Assembly (NCBI GenBank): GCA_900545055.1
Contig: UQXP01000001.1
Coordinates: forward strand, 43,430 to 107,429
Reading direction: 5' to 3'
Source: an uncultured Collinsella sp.
GTDB lineage: Bacteria; Actinomycetota; Coriobacteriia; Coriobacteriales; Coriobacteriaceae
DNA length: 64,000 bases
This document shows, piece by piece, positions 1 through 7,672 of this stretch (positions are counted from its first letter, which is position 1; each line of letters begins with the position of its first letter). A model generated the notes under the pieces. The model worked only from the letters and a program-made list of their open reading frames with translations. It did not search any database and was not told where the DNA came from. The position numbers and the translations under genes were made by a program.

Positions 1-869
1 TCGTGCCGAACCTCGGCATGGTGCGTGCCGGTGAGTATTCTTACGTCGTTGCCGACGTTCCTGGTTTGATCGAGGGCGCGAGCGAGGGCAAGGGCCTGGG
101 CCACCAGTTCCTGCGCCACATCGAGCGTACGGCGCTCATCATGCACGTCGTCGACATGACGGGCGGTTTTGAGGATCGCGACCCGGTTGAGGATTACCGC
201 ATCATCAACCGTGAGCTCGAGCAGTATGGCGCCGAGCTTTCGGAGCGTCCGCAGATCGTCGTCGCCAACAAGTGCGATGCGCCGGGCACGGCCGACAAGA
301 TTGCCGACCTTAAGCGTGCGGCACTCGACGACGGCCATATGTTCTTTGCCGTGTCCGCCGTGACGGGCGCCGGCCTCAACACGCTGATGCTTGCCGTGGG
401 CGAGCAGGTGGCTAAACTGCGCGCCGAGCTGGCGGTCTCCGATGAGCCTGTCGATCTTCGCGACGAGGAGTGGGAGCGCCGCCGTCTGCAGCGCGAGAAG
501 CGTTTCCGCATTGTCCAGGAAGAGCCCGGTGCCTTCCGTGTGGTCGGTCGCGCGATTGAGCGCATGGTCATCCAGACCGACTGGGAAAACGAGGAAGCTG
601 TCATCTACCTGCAGCATAAGTTTGCGCGCATGGGTGTCGACGATGCGCTCGAGAAGGCCGGCTGCCGTGCGGGCGACGAGGTCCGCATTTGCCAGCGTGC
701 CTTTGACTTTGAGGGCGCTGAGGACTTCTCGGAGTACGAGGAGCTCGAGGACGCTGACGAGGACGTTGCCGTTGAGACCATTGACGTGGCCGATGCTGCG
801 GATGAGGGCGTCGAGGTTGTCGATGCGGCTGATGCCGCGGACGATGCCGAGACCTCGGAGGGCGAGTAA
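1..869 (+). CDS. obg: GTPase Obg/CgtA, 5'-truncated by window edge
   Basis: Obg is a ribosome-associated GTPase that acts in late 50S assembly and stress control. Only the C-terminal 288 residues or so are present; the reading frame enters from outside the window. The fragment opens inside the G domain (VPNLGMV). It shows the G3 motif DVPGLIEGA near residue 18, the G4 motif NKCD at 89-92 and the G5 motif SAVTGAG at 118-124. An OCT-type C-terminal domain (FRIVQEEPGAFRV onward) follows, and the last 50 residues form an acidic D/E/A tail, as in many actinobacterial Obg proteins. nadD starts 3 bases after the stop, so obg, nadD, yqeK and rsfS look like one transcript. Identification is firm; the N-terminal Obg fold is not visible. 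Confidence 0.96.
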   Translation, partial: VPNLGMVRAGEYSYVVADVPGLIEGASEGKGLGHQFLRHIERTALIMHVVDMTGGFEDRDPVEDYRIINRELEQYGAELSERPQIVVANKCDAPGTADKIADLKRAALDDGHMFFAVSAVTGAGLNTLMLAVGEQVAKLRAELAVSDEPVDLRDEEWERRRLQREKRFRIVQEEPGAFRVVGRAIERMVIQTDWENEEAVIYLQHKFARMGVDDALEKAGCRAGDEVRICQRAFDFEGAEDFSEYEELEDADEDVAVETIDVADAADEGVEVVDAADAADDAETSEGE

Positions 870-872
870 GCC

Positions 873-1550
873 ATGTCGCTGCGCGGTGGAATCGGTTTGC
901 CCGAGCTGCCTATAAAAGAGGGCAAGGAGTTTCGGCTTGGCATTATGGGCGGCACATTCGATCCGATTCATTACGGGCACCTGGTGACTGCCGAACAGGC
1001 GCGCGAGTCGCTCGACTTGGACGCTGTGCTCTTTATGCCGGCCGGCTCTCCTGCCTTTAAACTCGACAAACCGGTGACGCCTGCTGAGGACCGTTATGCC
1101 ATGACGGTCCTCGCCACCGCCGCGAACCCGGCCTTTTTGGCAAGCCGGTTCGAGATTGACCGTCCGGGCGTAACCTATACGGCCGATACGCTTCATGCCC
1201 TTCGCGACTTTTACCCGCCGCAGGTAAAGCTCTACTTTATTACGGGCGCCGATGCGATTATCGATATTGTGACCTGGCATGATGCCGAACGAATCGCTGA
1301 GCTTGCTACCTTTATTGCGGCGACGCGACCGGGCTTTGATATCGATACGGCGCGTGCCCGAATCAAAGAGTCGGGGCTGCCGTTCGACGTGCGCTATATT
1401 CAGATTCCGGCGCTGGCGATCAGCTCGACGAACATTCGTAAGCGAGTTGCCCGCGGCATGAGCGTGCGCTATCTTACGAGCGAGTCCGTGCTCGGCTACA
1501 TTCGCAAGCGCAGTTTGTATGTCGATCTGGGTCAAGAAGATTTTGAGTGA
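873..1550 (+). CDS. nadD: Nicotinate-nucleotide adenylyltransferase
   Basis: NadD makes nicotinic acid adenine dinucleotide from nicotinate mononucleotide and ATP in cytosolic NAD synthesis. The nucleotidyltransferase motif GGTFDPIHYGH sits at residues 26-36 and the C-terminal ISSTNIRKR motif near residue 190, both in the family positions. At 225 residues it is slightly longer than usual because about 22 residues precede the first beta strand. An internal ATG at 945 lies too close to the GGTFDP motif to be a convincing start, so the ATG at 873, 3 bases after obg, is preferred. The stop overlaps the start of yqeK. Confidence 0.95.
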   Translation: MSLRGGIGLPELPIKEGKEFRLGIMGGTFDPIHYGHLVTAEQARESLDLDAVLFMPAGSPAFKLDKPVTPAEDRYAMTVLATAANPAFLASRFEIDRPGVTYTADTLHALRDFYPPQVKLYFITGADAIIDIVTWHDAERIAELATFIAATRPGFDIDTARARIKESGLPFDVRYIQIPALAISSTNIRKRVARGMSVRYLTSESVLGYIRKRSLYVDLGQEDFE

Positions 1551-2170
1551 TGGGGGCTACGTTGTCGGTAGAGGATCAGTTTGAGGGCGATGAGCGCGCG
1601 CTGCTCAAGCGCATTCAAGAGCTGCTCGATGTTCGCATGAAAGATAAGCGCAAGCGCTATGTGCATTCGCTGGGTGTTGCCGAGACCGCACTTCATCTGG
1701 CCGAGGTCTACGGCGTTGACCGCTTTGATGCCGCTGCCGCCGGCTTAATTCACGACTGGGACAAGGTGCTTTCCGATGACGAGCTCGTGGCCCGCGCGCT
1801 TCACTATGGCATCAAGGTTGCCGGCTCTCCTTCCGCCGCGACGCCGCTTTTGCATGGCCCTGTTGCCGCCTATGAGCTTCCGCAGCTTTTTCCCGAGCTG
1901 TCACCGGCCGTTTTCCAGGCTGTCGACCGTCACACCGTGGGTGCCTGCGACATGACGCCGCTCGATATGGTGGTCTTTGTGGCAGATGCCATCGAGCCCA
2001 ACCGCCACGGCGACTATGCCCATGCGCTGCGCAAGATGGTGGGGAAGTCCTCGCTCGACGAGTTGTTCTTCTCCTGTTTTGCGCAGGGTCTGGTCTATGT
2101 GATCCAGTCCGGGCGCTATCTTTATCCCACGGCTATTACGATTTACAACCATTACGCCCAGCTGCGCTAG
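1550..2170 (+). CDS. yqeK: HD-domain Ap4A hydrolase-like protein, YqeK family
   Basis: YqeK proteins are metal-dependent HD-domain enzymes that split diadenosine tetraphosphate symmetrically into two ADP. The metal-binding pattern is visible: an early histidine (RYVHSLGV), the HD pair in LIHDWDK, a histidine in LLHGPVAAYE, DRHTVG, and a late aspartate in VADAIEPNR. The ATG at 1550 overlaps the nadD TGA (TGATG); a GTG one codon upstream at 1547 is an equal alternative. Position between nadD and rsfS is the classical arrangement in Gram-positive bacteria and supports the call. The enzymatic activity is inferred from the family. Confidence 0.9.
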   Translation: MGATLSVEDQFEGDERALLKRIQELLDVRMKDKRKRYVHSLGVAETALHLAEVYGVDRFDAAAAGLIHDWDKVLSDDELVARALHYGIKVAGSPSAATPLLHGPVAAYELPQLFPELSPAVFQAVDRHTVGACDMTPLDMVVFVADAIEPNRHGDYAHALRKMVGKSSLDELFFSCFAQGLVYVIQSGRYLYPTAITIYNHYAQLR

Positions 2171-2198
2171 CTCGGGTGTGTCTAGAAAGAGGTATTCC

Positions 2199-2654
2199 AT
2201 GGCCGACGAGACCATGACTGACGAGCAGATTCTTGAAGGTGTGGAGCACAAGAGTTTCGTTGCCACGTCCGACCGCACCGCCGCCTCGCTGTCCGCGAGC
2301 GGTGTCGCCGCCGAGGATGTCGCCCGCGCCGCCGCGCAGGCCGCCTACGACAAGAAGGGCGAGGACGTGCAGGTGCTCGACCTGACCGAGCTTTCCGACG
2401 TGTGCGACTACTTTGTGCTTGCCACCGGTACCAACAACCGCCAGGTTGATTCGATTGTCGACGAGATCGAGGAGAAGGTCGCCGAGGCTTGCGGCGAGCA
2501 TCCGTTCTCCATCGAGGGCCGCGAGCAGAAGACCTGGATGCTCATGGACTATGGCTCGGTCGTCGTCCACGTCTTCACTCCCGAAGCCCGCGACTTCTAC
2601 CGCCTAGAAAAGCTCTGGGGTGACGCCCCCCAGCTCCCCCTCAACCTCCTCTAG
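2199..2654 (+). CDS. rsfS: Ribosomal silencing factor RsfS
   Basis: RsfS (Iojap/YbeB family) binds L14 on the 50S subunit and blocks joining with 30S when nutrients are short. The family core runs from about residue 45 (VLDLTELSDVCDYFVLATG) through IEGREQKTWMLMDYG and VVVHVF to the end. The ATG at 2199 is chosen because a GAAAGAGG ribosome-binding stretch lies just upstream; a GTG at 2178 lacks one. The first 40 residues or so, rich in Ala, Thr and Asp, are an extension relative to the usual 110-120 residue protein. It is the last gene of the obg-nadD-yqeK-rsfS run and is followed by a strong terminator. Confidence 0.94.
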   Translation: MADETMTDEQILEGVEHKSFVATSDRTAASLSASGVAAEDVARAAAQAAYDKKGEDVQVLDLTELSDVCDYFVLATGTNNRQVDSIVDEIEEKVAEACGEHPFSIEGREQKTWMLMDYGSVVVHVFTPEARDFYRLEKLWGDAPQLPLNLL

Positions 2655-2655
2655 T

Positions 2656-2683
2656 AGTTCATTTGATACGGGGCTTTTAGCTA
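2656..2683. repeat. Degenerate intergenic repeat, copy 1
   Basis: This 28-base stretch just after the rsfS stop matches the segment at 10706-10735 after the PPDK regulator gene at about 24 aligned positions. Both share the core ACGGGGCT followed by TTTTAGCTA. Both lie immediately 3' of a coding region. It looks like a decayed copy of a dispersed extragenic repeat; function is unknown. Confidence 0.5.
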
Positions 2684-2697
2684 GCCTCGCGCATTTT

Positions 2698-2740
2698 GCC
2701 GGGCAGTTGCGGTTTTCCGTACCTGCCCGGCTTTCTTTTT
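2698..2740 (+). terminator. Intrinsic terminator after rsfS
   Basis: A 9-bp stem (GCCGGGCAG at 2698-2706 with CTGCCCGGC at 2723-2731) is extended by an inner pairing around a TTTT loop and followed by the U-rich tail TTTCTTTTT. It ends the obg-rsfS transcript and separates it from the convergent dinB gene. Confidence 0.85.
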
Positions 2741-2752
2741 GCCCAAAGGCGG

Positions 2753-4006
2753 TTAATCGTTGAAGCGGGATTGGCGGCCGAAAGATAGGGCGGTGTCGCC
2801 GAACTTGTCTCGGACGGCGTCGATAGCGACCGAGAGGTCGCGACGGTCGCTTGATTGGGCTCCGCGGTCGTCGACTTCGCAGAACAGGTCGGTCTGGATG
2901 CCGCCTTGGTGGTCGAAGTCGCTCATGCCGATGCCCGCTAAGCGAACATGCATGCCTTCCTGCCAGATGTTGTCGAGCAGTTCGAGTGCAACCGCCACGA
3001 AGATGTTCTCATCGTCGGTCGGATGAGGCAGCCGGCGCTGTGCCGTACGCCCGCTGCCATACGAATACTTAAGCTTGAGCGTTACCGTGCCGCCCGTCAG
3101 TCCCTGACGGCGCAGGCGGCGTCCAACCGACTCACCCAGCAGCGCAATCGCCGCTTCGATGTCCCCGCGCTCAGTCAAATCTTTCGCAAAGGTGCGTTCA
3201 TTGCTGACCGACTTGATCTTGCGCTCTTCATCGAGACTCGTGACTTCGGAGATTTCAAGTCCCAGCGCACGCTGACGCATACGTTCGCCGTTGACGCCAA
3301 AAATAGAGGCCAAGGTGGATTCCGGCGCGCGTGACAGCTCGCCGAGCGTGTAGATGCGCATACGGCGCAGTCGCTCCTCGGCCGAGCGCCCGATGCCGCT
3401 CATGGCAGATACCGGCAGCGCGGCCAAAAAGCGCTGCTCGGTTCCGGGGCGCACGATGGTCAGCCCAAACGGCTTATCCCGCTCGCTTGCGATCTTTGCG
3501 ACCGTCTTGTTGCAGCCCACGCCAATGGAGCACGTCACTCCCAGCGCTGCCACACGGTCGCTTATACGCCGTGCAACCAGCAGTGGGTCCTCGGGCGCAA
3601 AGCGACCCGGTGTGATATCGATAAAGGCTTCGTCGATGGATACGCGCTCAACGTGCGGCGTCTCCTTGGCAAGAATCGCCATGACCTGCGCGCTCACCTC
3701 GCGGTAGCGATCAAAGTGCCCGTGCGTCCAAATGGCTTGCGGGCACAAGCGCCGCGCCTCGGCCGAGGCCATGGCAGAGTGCACGCCAAAGCGGCGCGCC
3801 TCATACGAACACGTGGACACGACGCCACGCGAATCGGCGTCCCCGCCCACGATGAGTGGCTTTCCGCGCCATTCGGGATGATCGAGCATCTCCACGCTCG
3901 CAAAAAACGCATCGAGGTCCATGAGGCCCACCGCCGGACCCGTCCAGGGAGGCGGCGTGACGCTCATGGCATCCTCATAACCGTATGTATGTTCGCGTCT
4001 TTCCAT
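2753..4006 (-). CDS. dinB: DNA polymerase IV (Y-family)
   Basis: DinB is an error-prone translesion polymerase that extends past damaged or mispaired template. The first metal-binding motif DLDAFFASVE starts at residue 30 and the catalytic SIDEAFID motif lies at 123-130; the HhH region (AMSGIGRSAEERL) and the little-finger domain follow. Length of 417 residues is slightly above the typical 350-400. It is transcribed alone, against its neighbours. A TATACT element at 4018-4013 lies 6 bases before the ATG, suggesting a leaderless or nearly leaderless mRNA. No SOS (LexA) box was recognised by eye. Confidence 0.95.
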   Translation of the reverse strand: MERREHTYGYEDAMSVTPPPWTGPAVGLMDLDAFFASVEMLDHPEWRGKPLIVGGDADSRGVVSTCSYEARRFGVHSAMASAEARRLCPQAIWTHGHFDRYREVSAQVMAILAKETPHVERVSIDEAFIDITPGRFAPEDPLLVARRISDRVAALGVTCSIGVGCNKTVAKIASERDKPFGLTIVRPGTEQRFLAALPVSAMSGIGRSAEERLRRMRIYTLGELSRAPESTLASIFGVNGERMRQRALGLEISEVTSLDEERKIKSVSNERTFAKDLTERGDIEAAIALLGESVGRRLRRQGLTGGTVTLKLKYSYGSGRTAQRRLPHPTDDENIFVAVALELLDNIWQEGMHVRLAGIGMSDFDHQGGIQTDLFCEVDDRGAQSSDRRDLSVAIDAVRDKFGDTALSFGRQSRFND

Positions 4007-4012
4007 GTCATG

Positions 4013-4018
4013 AGTATA
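4013..4018 (-). promoter_or_regulatory. Putative dinB -10 element
   Basis: TATACT on the - strand ends 6 bases before the dinB ATG at 4006, which would put transcription start at or next to the start codon. No good -35 hexamer is seen 16-18 bases upstream. Confidence 0.5.
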
Positions 4019-4050
4019 CCGCGCAGCTCATGTGGGGTGCGTGTATGTGC

Positions 4051-4078
4051 TTGCAAATCCCGAATTCTTGTCTAAGAT
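4051..4078 (+). promoter_or_regulatory. Putative rpsP operon promoter
   Basis: TTGCAA (4051-4056) and TAAGAT (4073-4078) are separated by 16 bases, a good match to a primary-sigma promoter. It would drive rpsP-khpA-rimM-trmD-lepB with a leader of about 120 bases. Confidence 0.6.
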
Positions 4079-4207
4079 ATGGATTTGCCCTCGACTACAC
4101 CGAAGAAGTTGGTCTCACGGACTTCACCTGCCCGCGTCGATGGCGTATTATGTTCAACTGTTTGTTTGTAGTTGCAGCCTAAAGCTGCTTGGTTGGAGGA
4201 GTTTCCT

Positions 4208-4549
4208 TTGGCAGTCAAGATTCGCCTTGCTCGTCACGGCGCTAAGAAGCGTCCGTACTACCGTGTCGTCGTCGCCGATTCCCGCGCCCCGCGTGACGGT
4301 CGTATCATCGAGGAGGTTGGCCGCTACAACCCGATGACCGCCCCCAAGACCATCAACCTCGACCTCGAGAAGATCGCCGACTGGCAGTCCAAGGGCGCTC
4401 AGCTCACCGACGCCGTCGCCGCTCTGGTCAAGGCCGCCAACGAGGGCGAGAAGACCGAGACCGTTGTCAAGAAGTCCAAGAAGCAGCTCGCCAAAGAGGC
4501 CGAGGCCGCTAAGGCTGCCGCTGAGGCCGCTGAGGGCGCCGAGGAGTAA
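4208..4549 (+). CDS. rpsP: 30S ribosomal protein S16
   Basis: S16 binds 16S rRNA early in 30S assembly. The protein opens AVKIRLARHGAKKRPYYRVVV, a close match to the family. The start is a TTG at 4208 with a strong GGAGGAG ribosome-binding site 6 bases upstream; no ATG is available at the conserved N-terminus. The conserved 80-residue core is followed by a low-complexity Lys/Ala/Glu tail of about 30 residues ending in EGAEE, longer than typical S16 and seen in some actinobacteria. It leads the operon with khpA, rimM and trmD. Confidence 0.97.
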   Translation: MAVKIRLARHGAKKRPYYRVVVADSRAPRDGRIIEEVGRYNPMTAPKTINLDLEKIADWQSKGAQLTDAVAALVKAANEGEKTETVVKKSKKQLAKEAEAAKAAAEAAEGAEE

Positions 4550-4552
4550 ATC

Positions 4553-4837
4553 GTGCCTGAGGTTGACGCTGCACAGCTCGAGGGTGAGGCAATGCTCTCA
4601 GATCGCATCGCCGATCTCGTCGAATATCTCGTTGTTCAGATCGTCGACGACCCGGATTCCGTGAGCCTTGAGGTCATTGATGGTGATGACGCCTCTACGA
4701 TTGAGGTTTCTGTCGCCGAGGATGACGTCGCTAAGGTCATCGGCCGTCGTGGCCGTACCATCAAGGCCATTCGCACGCTCGCCCGTGCACTGGCCGCTCG
4801 CCTCGACACTGCTGTCGAGGTAGAGGTTCTGGGCTAG
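4553..4837 (+). CDS. khpA: RNA-binding KH-domain protein KhpA
   Basis: This 94-residue protein is a small KH-domain RNA binder that partners with KhpB/Jag in Gram-positive bacteria and affects cell-wall growth and sRNA-mRNA contacts. The KH signature IGRRGRTIKAIRTL is seen in the second half, preceded by LVEYLVVQIVDDPDSV typical of the family. The GTG start at 4553 follows the rpsP stop by 3 bases. An internal ATG at 4592 (MLSDRIADLVEYL) is a possible alternative start that would leave only the conserved core. The order rpsP-khpA-rimM-trmD is conserved. Confidence 0.93.
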   Translation: MPEVDAAQLEGEAMLSDRIADLVEYLVVQIVDDPDSVSLEVIDGDDASTIEVSVAEDDVAKVIGRRGRTIKAIRTLARALAARLDTAVEVEVLG

Positions 4838-4841
4838 GACC

Positions 4842-5363
4842 TTGAGGTCCCAGTACAAAAACATCGCCCGTGTGGTCAAGCCGCACGGAAGGAAGGGGGA
4901 GGTCCTCGCGCAGCCGCTGCGGGGGCTTCCTTCTGTATTAGAGCCGGGTATGCGCGTCGCCCTGACGCCGCCGGCGCTCAAGCGCGACCGCTTTTGCACG
5001 GTCGTGTCCGTCACCGATACGGGCGATGGCGATCTGGTCTCGTTTGAGGGCATTGACGACTTGACGGCCGCCGAGGGCATCACGGGATGCTATGTGCTGG
5101 CAAATCGTGACGACTTTGAGCTCGATTCGCTCGACGCCGCCTATACCGACCTGATGGGTCGCGAGGTGGTCGACGAGCGCTTCGGTTCGCTCGGCACGAT
5201 TGTCGAGATCATGTCGACGCCTGCCAACGATGTTTGGGTTGTCGAAGGCGATCGGTACGGCGAGGTACTGATTCCCGTGATCGAGCAGGTTGTGCTCGAT
5301 CTTCCCGATCAGGGGACAATTTCCGTCCACGTTATGGACGGCCTGATCGATATGGACAAGTAG
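4842..5363 (+). CDS. rimM: Ribosome maturation factor RimM
   Basis: RimM binds S19 and helps mature the 30S head. The N-terminal beta barrel (ARVVKPHGRKGEVLAQPL) and the C-terminal PRC-barrel (LMGREVVDERFGSLGTI to VLIPVIEQVVLDL) are both present; 173 residues fits the family. The TTG at 4842, 4 bases after khpA, is chosen because no ATG or GTG lies before the conserved KPHG motif; its ribosome-binding site is weak, so translational coupling to khpA is likely. Confidence 0.94.
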   Translation: MRSQYKNIARVVKPHGRKGEVLAQPLRGLPSVLEPGMRVALTPPALKRDRFCTVVSVTDTGDGDLVSFEGIDDLTAAEGITGCYVLANRDDFELDSLDAAYTDLMGREVVDERFGSLGTIVEIMSTPANDVWVVEGDRYGEVLIPVIEQVVLDLPDQGTISVHVMDGLIDMDK

Positions 5364-5373
5364 GGAGGACAAC

Positions 5374-6132
5374 ATGCTGATTGAGACCCTTTCGGTCTTT
5401 CCCGAGATGTTTGAGCCCGTCATGTCCACATCGATTTTGGGCCGCGCCCGCAAGGCCGGCCTTTTTGATTTTAAGGCGTATAACCTGCGCGACTGGACGC
5501 ACGACCGCCATCGTACCGTCGATGACGAGCCGTACGGCGGCGGGCAGGGCATGCTCATGAAGGTCGAGCCTATTGCCGAGGCCATCGAGGCTATTAGCTC
5601 CGAGGGTCCTAAGCCCACCGTGGTGTTTTTTACCCCCTGTGGCGAGCCTTTTACGCAGCATGTGGCCGAGCGCCTGCTCAAAAGCGAGCGCTTGCTGTTT
5701 GTGTGCAGCCGTTACGAGGGTGTCGACGAGCGTGCCTATGCGTATGCCGACGAGCGCCTGTCGATCGGCGATTACGTGCTCACGGGCGGCGAGCTTCCCG
5801 CTATGGTCGTTGCCGATGCCGTCGTACGCCTGATTCCCGGCGCCCTTGGTGACGAGATGAGCAACGTCGACGAGTCGTTCTCGACCGCCGAGGACGGAGG
5901 CCTGCTCGAGTATGCGCAGTACACCCGTCCTGCCGAGTTCAACGGCGAGGGCGTGCCTCCAGTGCTCGTGAGCGGTGATCACGCCAAGGTCGATGCCTGG
6001 CGCCGTAAGAATGCCATCGAGCGCACCTGCCGCTGGCGTCCCGACCTGATCGAGACGGCACGGCTTACGCCCCAGGAGCGCGCATACGCGCAGGAGATTC
6101 TGGACGCTTCGTATTCGCAGAGCGAGGAGTGA
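5374..6132 (+). CDS. trmD: tRNA (guanine-37-N1)-methyltransferase
   Basis: TrmD methylates G37 next to the anticodon using S-adenosylmethionine and so prevents frameshifting. It is a SPOUT-class trefoil-knot enzyme. The knot and cofactor region is seen in FVCSRYEGVDERA and SIGDYVLTGGELPA, and the start MLIETLSVFPEMF is typical. 252 residues matches the family. The ATG at 5374 has an AGGGAGGAC ribosome-binding site; the stop overlaps the upstream GTG candidate of lepB. Confidence 0.97.
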   Translation: MLIETLSVFPEMFEPVMSTSILGRARKAGLFDFKAYNLRDWTHDRHRTVDDEPYGGGQGMLMKVEPIAEAIEAISSEGPKPTVVFFTPCGEPFTQHVAERLLKSERLLFVCSRYEGVDERAYAYADERLSIGDYVLTGGELPAMVVADAVVRLIPGALGDEMSNVDESFSTAEDGGLLEYAQYTRPAEFNGEGVPPVLVSGDHAKVDAWRRKNAIERTCRWRPDLIETARLTPQERAYAQEILDASYSQSEE

Positions 6133-6134
6133 GA

Positions 6135-6698
6135 ATGGTTCCATCGCAGCATTCCGCGTTGAGGGGCGCTTTTGAGTGGGTCGCGGTCATCGCGATCGCG
6201 CTCGTGGCCACCTTCCTGATCCGCACCTTTGTGGTCGAGCCCTTTGTGGTACCCACCGGCTCCATGGAGGACACGATCGAGATTGGCGACCAGATCCTGG
6301 CGCAAAAGGTGACGCTTGAGCTTGGACAGCCCGTCAGCCAAGGTGACATCGTGGTGTTCCACAACCCTGATGGTACTTCCGAGCATGATGTTCTTGTCAA
6401 GCGTGTTATTGCCACGGCCGGCCAGACGGTCGACCTGCAGGACGGCAAGGTGGTCGTTGACGGCCAAGCGCTCGACGAGGACTATACGACGGGCATGAGC
6501 TGGCCGCTTTCGGTCCAAGCGCCTGGCGCCCAGGTGAGTTATCCCTACACCGTTCCCGACGGGTGCGTGTGGGTGATGGGCGACAACCGCGAAAACTCTG
6601 CCGACTCACGCTACTTTGGTCCCGTCGATCGCTCTGATTTGATCGCTGTGGCGCTTGTGCGTTACTGGCCGCTCAACCGCATCGGCGCTATCGATTAA
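6135..6698 (+). CDS. lepB: Signal peptidase I
   Basis: LepB cleaves signal peptides from exported pre-proteins at the outer face of the cytoplasmic membrane. One membrane segment spans about residues 13-34. The catalytic serine is S43 in PTGSMEDTI and the general-base lysine is K89 in LVKRVIA; the GDNRENSADSR box is also present. At 187 residues it is the short Gram-positive type. The ATG at 6135, 2 bases past the trmD stop, has GAGGAG upstream; a GTG at 6129 is an alternative. It is the last gene of the rpsP operon. Confidence 0.95.
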   Translation: MVPSQHSALRGAFEWVAVIAIALVATFLIRTFVVEPFVVPTGSMEDTIEIGDQILAQKVTLELGQPVSQGDIVVFHNPDGTSEHDVLVKRVIATAGQTVDLQDGKVVVDGQALDEDYTTGMSWPLSVQAPGAQVSYPYTVPDGCVWVMGDNRENSADSRYFGPVDRSDLIAVALVRYWPLNRIGAID

Positions 6699-6757
6699 AA
6701 ACCGCTATAGTACAGTACCTAACCGTGTATTCGTTTCGACGAGGGGATATTAGAGGC

Positions 6758-7669
6758 ATGAACGCTTCATCGCTTTCCTTCCAAGACATCATCCTGCGCC
6801 TCCAGCAGTACTGGGGCGAGCAGGGCTGCGTCATTATGCAGCCCTATGACTCCGAGGTCGGTGCCGGTACCTTCCATACCGCGACCACACTGCGCTCGCT
6901 CGGTCCCGCCGAGTGGCGCACCTGCTATGCTCAGCCTTGCCGCCGTCCCGCCGACGGCCGCTACGGCGAGAACCCTAACCGCATGCAGCACTACTATCAG
7001 TTCCAGGTGCTCATCAAGCCGTCGCCGGTCAACGCCCAGGAGCTCTACCTGGGTTCGCTGGCCGCCATTGGCCTGGACCCCAACGACCATGACGTCCGTT
7101 TTGTCGAGGACGACTGGGAGAGCCCGACGCTGGGCGCCTGGGGCCTTGGCTGGGAGGTCTGGCTCAACGGCATGGAGGTCACGCAGTTCACGTACTTCCA
7201 GCAGGTGGGCGGTATCGAGGTCGACCCCGTGCCTGTCGAGATTACCTATGGCCTGGAGCGTATCGCCATGTACGCCCAGGGCGTCAACTCGGTCTACGAT
7301 CTGGTGTGGAGCTACCTGCCCGACGGCACGCCCATGACCTATGGCGACGTGTTCCTGGAGAACGAGCGCGAGTTTAGCGCTTACAACTTTGAGGTCGCCA
7401 ACGTCGAGATGATGCGTCAGAAGTTTGACGACTACGAGGCCGAGTGCCATTCCTGCCTGGAGCGCAAGCTGCCGCTGCCCGCGTACGACTGCGTCATGAA
7501 GTGCAGCCATGCCTTCAACCTGCTCGATGCCCGCGGCGCCCTGTCCGCGGTCGAGCGTGCCAACTACATCCTGCGCGTCCGCGCCGTCGCCAAGGCGTGC
7601 TGCGAGGCCTACATGGCCGAGGTCGCCGGAGTCAACGAGAATGCCGACCAGGAAGGCGAGGTGGCGTAA
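6758..7669 (+). CDS. glyQ: Glycyl-tRNA synthetase alpha subunit
   Basis: GlyQ carries the class II catalytic core of the alpha2-beta2 glycyl-tRNA synthetase and activates glycine. Family motifs QQYWGEQGCVIMQPYD, EVGAGTFH and YFQQVGG are clear, and 303 residues is the normal length. The ATG at 6758 is preferred over an in-frame GTG at 6725 because it matches the conserved N-terminus (LSFQDIILRLQQYW). A TATAGT element at 6706-6711 just after lepB may give it its own promoter. glyS follows 3 bases later. Confidence 0.97.
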   Translation: MNASSLSFQDIILRLQQYWGEQGCVIMQPYDSEVGAGTFHTATTLRSLGPAEWRTCYAQPCRRPADGRYGENPNRMQHYYQFQVLIKPSPVNAQELYLGSLAAIGLDPNDHDVRFVEDDWESPTLGAWGLGWEVWLNGMEVTQFTYFQQVGGIEVDPVPVEITYGLERIAMYAQGVNSVYDLVWSYLPDGTPMTYGDVFLENEREFSAYNFEVANVEMMRQKFDDYEAECHSCLERKLPLPAYDCVMKCSHAFNLLDARGALSAVERANYILRVRAVAKACCEAYMAEVAGVNENADQEGEVA

Positions 7670-7672
7670 GCC

